DNA from: an uncultured Desulfovibrio sp.
Lineage (GTDB): Bacteria > Desulfobacterota > Desulfovibrionia > Desulfovibrionales > Desulfovibrionaceae
DNA length: 11,405 bases
Direction of reading: 5' to 3'
Assembly: GCA_947176055.1 (NCBI GenBank)
Contig: CAMWPE010000061.1
Coordinates: 1 to 11,405 of the forward strand
Of this stretch, positions 7,081 to 11,405 are shown in pieces (within the stretch, counting starts at the first letter, position 1; each line of letters starts with the position of its first letter). The notes beneath the pieces were generated by a model that saw only the letters and a program-made list of their open reading frames with translations, searched no databases and was not told the DNA's origin. Both the position numbers and the translations under genes were made by a program.

Positions 7081-8648
7081 ATGAACAGTGTCAACAATAA
7101 TCTCGCGGCGCGAAATGTGCCAATACCTTTAATGGGCATTTCTCGCGTCTCTCCGAATCCGTAGCGCGTCTTTCCTCCGGTTTAAGAATTAATTCGGCGG
7201 ACGACGACGCGGCCGGGCTGGCTATACGGGAATTAATGCGCGCGGATATCGCGGCTACCGCGCAAGGCATCCGCAACGCCAACGACGCCATCTCGCTTTT
7301 GCAGGTCGCCGACGGCGCGCTCGGCATTTATCGACGAAAAGCTGATCAGGATGAAAGAGCTGGCCGAGCGGGCTGCCACAGGCGCTTACGACTCCACGCG
7401 GAGGCTGATGATCCATTCCGAATTTCAGGCCATGACCTCCGAAATTGACCGCATAGCCAACGCTACGGACTTTAACGGGATAAAACTGCTGGACGGATCC
7501 AGGCGCGGCGAGCATGACGGCTCGGACCTGGAAGCGAAGGGCAAGCTGAAAGTCCATTTCGGAACCGCGAATGATTCCGCGGAGGTCTATTATTATCTGG
7601 AAATAGGCGATTGCACTACAAAGGGCCTGGGTCTGCGCGAAAAACTGCCCGTCGAAACTGTCGCGCCCACGAGCTGGTGGGCGGACGCGGTCATAGACAA
7701 AGAGAACAGGACGGTTGTATTTAATATTCCCCACAGGCTGGCCGGGGAATTTGACAATTCGCCGGCGGCCGTCCAGGGTATGAAAGGATAGATTATTATC
7801 AGCTGCCGGCCGGTCTAAAAAATGTTTCCATTGTGTCGAGCGCGACCGCCGCGACCTTCGCCCATAAACCGCACGTCAGTCTTTTTACGCGAGACGGCGA
7901 ACAACTGACCGGGCCCCCGATAATTAATGAAGCATGGCCAGATCCAGGCTCAAGTCTGGCCAGGGGGGCATGGTGGAATAATCTGACCAGCGACGATATT
8001 ATAAACCTGGGCATAGGCAGCGATCTTTTTGATAAGGACGCGGCCTATAGCGGCGCGCGGGTAATCAAGGACGCCGGGGCGAGCGTGAATGCCAATGGCG
8101 CGGTCGTGGAGATAATCGCGTCGCAGAATGAGGACGGATCGTCCGTAGCCCAATACCGGGGCAAACCGGTAACCGACGAAGTGATTCGCATCAGCGAGGT
8201 TACTGCGGATCTGGTCTTCATGATCGGCGGTCACGCGGGGCCGGGCAGCGCGAACTGCAATCACTACAAACTGCAAATTTATGCCGAATACGACGACGGT
8301 TTTTTGGCGCTGGCGGGCGTGGAGACGTCGGAAGACGGCGGAATCATGGCAATCCACACCCAGGTGCTGGCGCAACAGGCGCTTGTTCGGCTGGATTCGG
8401 CCATTGTCTCCAAGGATCAGGTAAGGGCTCATCTGGGAGCCATGCAAAACAGGCTGGAAAACACCGCGACAAATTTATCGATTCAGGCGGAAAACTTGCG
8501 CGCCTCCGAATCGCGAATTTCGGACGCCGACGTCGCGCTGGAAATGACCCGGTTCGTCCGCAACCAGATCCTGACCCAGTCCGCGGTCGCCATGCTCGGC
8601 CAGCCCAATAGTTATCCGCATATCCTGGCCTCGCTTCTCAATGCCTGA
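7081..8648 (+). pseudogene. Flagellin, full-length but disrupted by three single-base indels
   Basis: GGAG (7072-7075) lies five bases before the ATG at 7081. The reading starts MNSVNNNLAARNV in frame 1. It moves to frame 3 at about 7120 through one missing base, where GTG-CC-AAT should encode V-A-N. It returns to frame 1 at about 7329 through one extra T, where ATTTATC should be ATT-ATC in G-I-I-D-E-K. It moves to frame 3 again at about 7777 through one missing base before YERIDYYQLP. Pieced together there are about 522 codons and no nonsense codon. The N-terminal D0/D1 blocks (LSSGLRINSADDDAAGLAIR, DEKLIRMKELAE) and C-terminal blocks (HLGAMQNRLENT, ESRISDADVALEM, RNQILTQSAVAML) are well preserved. 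Flagellin polymerises into the flagellar filament. The middle, about 210-230 residues between KGLGLRE and VLAQQAL, is much longer than in simple flagellins. Either the gene died recently or the indels are sequencing errors. Uninterrupted translation would give only fragments. Confidence 0.88.
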
Positions 8649-8682
8649 TAAAGCTCGCGATATCCGGAATTGCCTGAAAATT

Positions 8683-8710
8683 AAAGCGCGGTCTCGAACC
8701 GCGCTTTTTT
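8683..8710 (+). terminator. Intrinsic terminator after flagellin
   Basis: AAAGCGCGGT (8683-8692) and ACCGCGCTTT (8698-8707) form a perfect ten-base-pair stem with loop CTCGA, followed by a run of T to 8710. It lies 35 bases after the flagellin stop. The other strand reads into TTTAATTTT, so it could also end transcription of the convergent gene that stops at 8731. Confidence 0.92.
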
Positions 8711-8730
8711 GTTTCGTTTAAAGCTCAATC

Positions 8731-9036
8731 CTATTCGCCGTTGCAAAAGGGTTCGTAGTTATAGATCAGATCCCGGACGCGTTTTTCCAGCTCTTCTTTG
8801 GGCGCTTCCAGAATATAGATGGCGTCGGCTCCCTGTTTTTTGGCGCATTCCAGTTTTTTATGACCCGGAACGAGCCATTTTTTGAGGTTTTCCGACTGGC
8901 CGATATACACCGGCGCGGTTTCCTTCGCCATTATATAGACTCCGCTCGTCTCCGGGTATTCCACGCCCTCGCCGATCATGGGATATTTCCGGAACATGAA
9001 CGAAGTTCCATCGCTGTCGTCAAACATTTTTGACAT
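8731..9036 (-). CDS. Small GIY-YIG-like domain protein, possibly inactive
   Basis: This 101-residue protein has the short two-part signature of the GIY-YIG fold: SGVYIM at 31-36 and PVYIGQSENLKKWL at 42-55. A conserved-looking H59 and a C-terminal LIYNYEPFCN (90-99) follow, which parallels the family's LI-x2-Y-x-P-x2-N end. In active members an Arg follows YIG in the NL-x2-RL helix and a Glu lies just before the LI. Here the helix reads NLKKWL and the later helix reads EKRVRDLI, so neither catalytic residue is clearly in place. The protein is essentially the bare domain. The start is secure: AAGGAG lies eight bases upstream of the ATG at 9034-9036, and a TATAAT lies just upstream of that. It is transcribed away from the SMP-30 gene's 3' end as a separate unit. 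Its role is unknown; DNA binding or a degenerate nuclease is possible. Confidence 0.78.
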   Translation of the reverse strand: MSKMFDDSDGTSFMFRKYPMIGEGVEYPETSGVYIMAKETAPVYIGQSENLKKWLVPGHKKLECAKKQGADAIYILEAPKEELEKRVRDLIYNYEPFCNGE

Positions 9037-9061
9037 ATAACTTTCTCCTTATATCAAATAT

Positions 9062-9067
9062 ATTATA
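9062..9067 (-). promoter_or_regulatory. Consensus -10 box for the GIY-YIG-like gene
   Basis: A perfect TATAAT occurs on the minus strand in an otherwise AT-rich stretch. It would start transcription near 9055, about 19 bases before the ATG, leaving just enough room for AAGGAG (9050-9045). No good -35 hexamer sits 16-18 bases upstream, so the promoter may depend on an activator. Confidence 0.5.
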
Positions 9068-9127
9068 ACAAATGCATTCTTCGCGCATATTCCCCGGAAA
9101 GCCCGTTATCAGGCTCTTTTTTATGGT

Positions 9128-10252
9128 TTAATCCGTTCCGTCAGTCGGCGCGTTATCCTGAATCTCCGGTCGCGTCCCGTCCTGAACCGGCGCCGGTTTA
9201 GCCCATTCCGGCTCCTGGGCTGGGCGGGGCTTGACGGAGCGCGGCGCCGCGCTCAAGCCGGAAGCGTAGGCTTGGGTTTTAAAAAGCCCGGAGCCGCCGC
9301 CTTTGTCATCCATTACGCCAATGGCGAGATCCCGCGATTCGGGATCGATGGCCAGACTGGCGCCGTAGAGATTGCGGCCGTCGTCGCGACCGGGGAGCAG
9401 GATCTGGCCAATGGGGATGCCGATGGGATTGAGAACCAGAACTTTTCCCTGGCTCATTACGGCGGCGTAAAGATTGCCGTCCGCGTCCGTCCGCAAACCG
9501 TCCGGCCCCCTGCCGGTAAAATAATAAACAGGCGTGGAATGAATCCGGTTTATAACCGCGTCGTCCAGCAGGACTATCCTGAAAATGACGCCGCGACCGT
9601 AATCGGCCACCCAGAGGATCTTTTCGTCGGGGGACAAGGCGACGCCGTTGGCGTTGGCGATATTGAGCGCTACTGACTCCGGTTTCGAGGAGCCCGGGGC
9701 AAGGTAATACACGCCGCCGGCCGGATCGGTCATGTTGCCCTTGAAATCTGTAAAATACAGGCCCCCCTTTTTATTGAAGACGAGATCGTTGGGTATGTAG
9801 CCCGCGTCCTGGGGCAGGATGAGCGTTCTTTCGCTTCCGTCCGGCCGCATGGCGAAAATCGCGCCCTTAGTTATACCGTCGGTATTGCCGGTTACGAACA
9901 GCCTGCCGTCGGGGTGAAAGGCCAGGCCGGAGGGATGGAATTCGCCCATTTCCGCGACTGTCGTCAGATTCTTGTTCTTGTCCAGTTTAAGGATCTTGCC
10001 GGCGTTCACTTCGCAAAAATAGAGATTCCCGTCCCGGTCGAATGTTACCCCCTCGAGGACCTGGGGGTCGTCGCCGACTTTAAAGTATTCTTCCGCCGAG
10101 ACTGTAGTCAGGTTTTTTTCCCCCGTCGGAATAGGCGCCGCGCTTCGCGTATCCGCGTCGTAGTCCAGACCTTCGGCTACGGCGAGATGGGGCATCGATA
10201 AATAGGCGCTGCCGGCGATGGCCAGCGCCAGGCCAAGTTTCTTGAATTTCAT
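9128..10252 (-). CDS. Secreted SMP-30/gluconolactonase/LRE-family beta-propeller protein
   Basis: Read from the ATG at 10250-10252, this is 374 residues. The frame is open to 10300, but only the double ATG at 10255/10252 is preceded by GGGAG (10263-10259), six bases before the second ATG. It then starts with a textbook signal peptide: MKFKKLGLALAIAG, a hydrophobic core, then AVA-E with cleavage near residue 26. The mature part has repeated propeller blades (FDRDGNLYF, FHPDGRLFVTG, FNKKGGLYFTD, LSPDEKILWVAD, TDADGNLYAA). The four metal-ligand positions known in SMP-30 appear conserved as E67 (LEGVTF), N155 (PNDLVF), N202 (ANGVAL) and D251 (GPDGLR). Family members are lactonases or related hydrolases; the substrate here is unknown. 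The last 35 or so residues are Pro-rich and probably disordered. It acts in the periplasm or outside the cell. It may be co-transcribed with the membrane-protein gene just upstream. Confidence 0.87.
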   Translation of the reverse strand: MKFKKLGLALAIAGSAYLSMPHLAVAEGLDYDADTRSAAPIPTGEKNLTTVSAEEYFKVGDDPQVLEGVTFDRDGNLYFCEVNAGKILKLDKNKNLTTVAEMGEFHPSGLAFHPDGRLFVTGNTDGITKGAIFAMRPDGSERTLILPQDAGYIPNDLVFNKKGGLYFTDFKGNMTDPAGGVYYLAPGSSKPESVALNIANANGVALSPDEKILWVADYGRGVIFRIVLLDDAVINRIHSTPVYYFTGRGPDGLRTDADGNLYAAVMSQGKVLVLNPIGIPIGQILLPGRDDGRNLYGASLAIDPESRDLAIGVMDDKGGGSGLFKTQAYASGLSAAPRSVKPRPAQEPEWAKPAPVQDGTRPEIQDNAPTDGTD

Positions 10253-10258
10253 CATATT

Positions 10259-10263
10259 CTCCC
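10259..10263 (-). promoter_or_regulatory. Shine-Dalgarno GGGAG fixing the SMP-30-like start
   Basis: GGGAG-AAT-ATG-ATG on the minus strand places the ribosome site three bases before the ATG at 10255 and six before the ATG at 10252. An upstream ATG at 10300 would put 16 Arg-rich residues before the signal peptide, which is implausible. Confidence 0.6.
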
Positions 10264-10301
10264 GCCGGCGCGGCGAAAAATCGCGTATTCCGCGCGCCAT
10301 G

Positions 10302-10745
10302 TTACTTTTTGTCGCGTTTCTCCCATTTGTCTTCGATATCGGTCGCCCATTTGCTGAAAAAATATTTAAAAAAAGGAAAAAGAAAGATTACCAGCAAAAA
10401 GGCCAGCATTATGGCCGCGATCAGGCCGTCGTCGTCGCACATTGGACTCAAAAAATCGCGAATAAACTGGAGAAAGACGGCCACGGCCGTGCACAGCGCC
10501 GCGGACGCGTTATACAACGCCGTGCCGGTGGCATGGGGATTGAATGGCGAATCGGAATTGAGCAGTTTGGGATCGAAGCAGGTATAGATAAGCTCGATGG
10601 CCGTGTCCAGCTCCTTGTAAGCCCGGCGCAAACTCTCGCTGGTGGATTGCTCGGACTGGGGCGCCGCCGTGGCGGATTTCCACCACAGAAAGGCGGCGAG
10701 CAGATAAATGGCGTCGATTAGAAAATTTTGCAGGAATACGGCCAC
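10302..10745 (-). CDS. Small hypothetical membrane protein
   Basis: This is 147 residues from a GTG at 10743-10745, with GAGG at 10755-10752 six bases upstream. Hydrophobic segments lie at about 1-22 (FLIDAIYLLAAFLWW), 73-95 (ASAALCTAVAVFLQFI) and 107-130 (LIAAIMLAFLLVIFLFPFF), so it probably spans the inner membrane three times. A polar stretch at 30-70 (ESLRRAYKELDTAIEL) could form a helix between the first two segments, and a charged cytoplasmic-type tail ends EKRDKK. I do not recognise a family. Its stop lies about 50 bases upstream of the SMP-30-like ATG on the same strand, so the two may form an operon, though no functional link is evident. Confidence 0.68.
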   Translation of the reverse strand: MAVFLQNFLIDAIYLLAAFLWWKSATAAPQSEQSTSESLRRAYKELDTAIELIYTCFDPKLLNSDSPFNPHATGTALYNASAALCTAVAVFLQFIRDFLSPMCDDDGLIAAIMLAFLLVIFLFPFFKYFFSKWATDIEDKWEKRDKK

Positions 10746-10911
10746 TTTTCGCCTCTAATTTCTAACATATAAGCTCCAGATTAATCGATTGCGGATAAAA
10801 TACAAGCCGCGCCCCGCGGAGGCGCCATACGGGTATCAGGGCGAATCTTTCACTTTGGGATGGCCGGCGTCGCCCCGCGAAAAGCTCGTTATTCTCTACG
10901 GGTCGGCTTCG

Positions 10912-10940
10912 TTGATATGTTATATTATATGCTGTATGCT
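10912..10940 (+). promoter_or_regulatory. Candidate sigma-70-type promoter for the helicase gene
   Basis: TTGATA (10912-10917, five of six) and TATGCT (10935-10940, four of six) are separated by 17 bases. Transcription would start near 10947, about 70 bases before the ATG at 11017. It sits in the 271-base gap between divergent genes, where I see no supported coding sequence. Confidence 0.42.
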
Positions 10941-10984
10941 GACCATGATACCGGCAAAAAGCGTTAAATTCAGTCTTTCAATCC

Positions 10985-11005
10985 GCCCGACGCGGGAATG
11001 ACGGA
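10985..11005. repeat. Possible remnant of a CGGGAATGACG-type intergenic repeat
   Basis: The text CGCCCGACGCGGGAATGACG contains a small dyad CCCG-ACG-CGGG followed by GGAATGACG. It resembles the end of the CCCGC...GCGGGAATGACG intergenic repeats seen in many bacterial genomes. Only one copy, and only part of one, is visible here, so the identification rests on memory of that pattern. Confidence 0.2.
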
Positions 11006-11016
11006 GCGTCGCTCTC

Positions 11017-11405
11017 ATGGGAATTATAAAAAATTTTATAAAAGCCGCGCTGGGCGTCGACAAAAAAGAAGCGTCTTCGCCGCGCGCCGGCTCGCCGGAG
11101 CCCTCTCCGGGAATCGATTTGGCCAAAAATTCTTTTCCGGCGCGATCCCGCGATTCCCATACGGAGAGCGACCTTGGGATCACTATGGGGTCGCCGCTGG
11201 CAAAGGCCCGCGACGCGGTCGATGACATCATAGTCACCGACGAATTTCGCTATATCCTGGAAAAGATAAAGCATACAAAAGAAAATCTTTTTATCACCGG
11301 GCGGGCCGGGACGGGAAAATCCACGCTCTTAAAACTATTGCGCCTTACCGGGCCAAAAAATCTGGCCGTAGTCGCCCCTACGGGAGCGGCGGCGATCAAC
11401 GCGGG
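11017..11405 (+). CDS. PIF1/RecD-like helicase or related ATPase, N-terminal part (3' end outside window)
   Basis: The ATG at 11017 follows GGAG (11003-11006) by ten bases, and the frame stays open to the window end, giving 129 codons. The first 75 or so residues begin MGIIKNFIKAALGVDKKE and continue as a Pro/Ser-rich, low-complexity linker. The conserved part follows: TDEFRYILEKIKHTKENLF, then the Walker A motif ITGRAGTGKST (P-loop Lys in GKS), then VVAPTGAAAINAG, which is typical of motif Ia in PIF1/RecD-type superfamily 1B helicases. Such proteins unwind DNA using ATP. Motifs II-VI lie outside the window, so subfamily and completeness are unknown. It is divergent from the membrane-protein gene. 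Confidence 0.85.
   Translation, partial: MGIIKNFIKAALGVDKKEASSPRAGSPEPSPGIDLAKNSFPARSRDSHTESDLGITMGSPLAKARDAVDDIIVTDEFRYILEKIKHTKENLFITGRAGTGKSTLLKLLRLTGPKNLAVVAPTGAAAINA

Noticed and set aside
7081..8648. Programmed frameshifting or phase variation as the cause of the flagellin frame changes
   Set aside because: The three sites lack slippery heptamers and simple repeats, and three independent shifts in one gene would be extraordinary; mutation or sequencing error is simpler.
9097..9121. Hairpin AGCC...GGCT followed by six T as a plus-strand terminator, or for the SMP-30 gene on the minus strand
   Set aside because: The perfect stem is only four base pairs, there is no plus-strand gene to terminate, and the minus-strand side lacks a T-run.
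10789..11001. A 70-codon plus-strand frame starting with TTG in the gap before the helicase gene
   Set aside because: No ribosome site, no family resemblance, and it overlaps the best promoter candidate for the helicase.

Overview
The window looks like accessory DNA from a Gram-negative, flagellated bacterium of roughly even base composition. The flagellin termini (ELMRADI, DEKLIRMKELAE, KLKVHFGTANDSAE, RNQILTQSAVAML) closely resemble what I know of Desulfovibrio-type flagellins. The secreted SMP-30-like protein also fits that group. Desulfobacterota is therefore my best guess, but it rests on remembered family patterns and not on a search.

The left half (1-6493) is a restriction-modification (R-M) island. 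It opens with the 3' end of an MmeI/type IIL-like enzyme on the + strand (1-887). Convergent to it is a tight three-gene minus-strand operon, read in the order 6493->5303, 5325->4258, 4270->1067. The first two genes are complete, distinct cytosine-C5 DNA methyltransferases. The third is a 1067-residue single-chain enzyme with an N-terminal PD-(D/E)XK nuclease, a gamma-type amino-methyltransferase and a type ISP-like C-terminal specificity region, but no helicase. Adjacent frames overlap by 23 and 13 nt. The large enzyme has NPPC in place of the usual NPPY/F/W at methyltransferase motif IV. The two C5 methyltransferases may therefore supply the protection its own domain no longer gives efficiently. 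This operon is the most unusual system in the window.

The middle (6494-8711) holds a 587-base non-coding region with a candidate minus-strand promoter for the operon, overlapping dyads and a good sigma-54-type site facing right. After it comes a full-length flagellin gene broken by three single-base indels with no nonsense mutations, then a clear intrinsic terminator.

The right part (8731-11405) carries four genes. They are a 101-residue GIY-YIG-like protein with its own promoter, a secreted SMP-30/gluconolactonase-family beta-propeller, a small membrane protein upstream of it on the same strand, and a divergent helicase cut by the window edge. That helicase is a PIF1/RecD-like ATPase with a visible Walker A motif. 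No RNA genes, insertion sequences or CRISPR arrays were seen.
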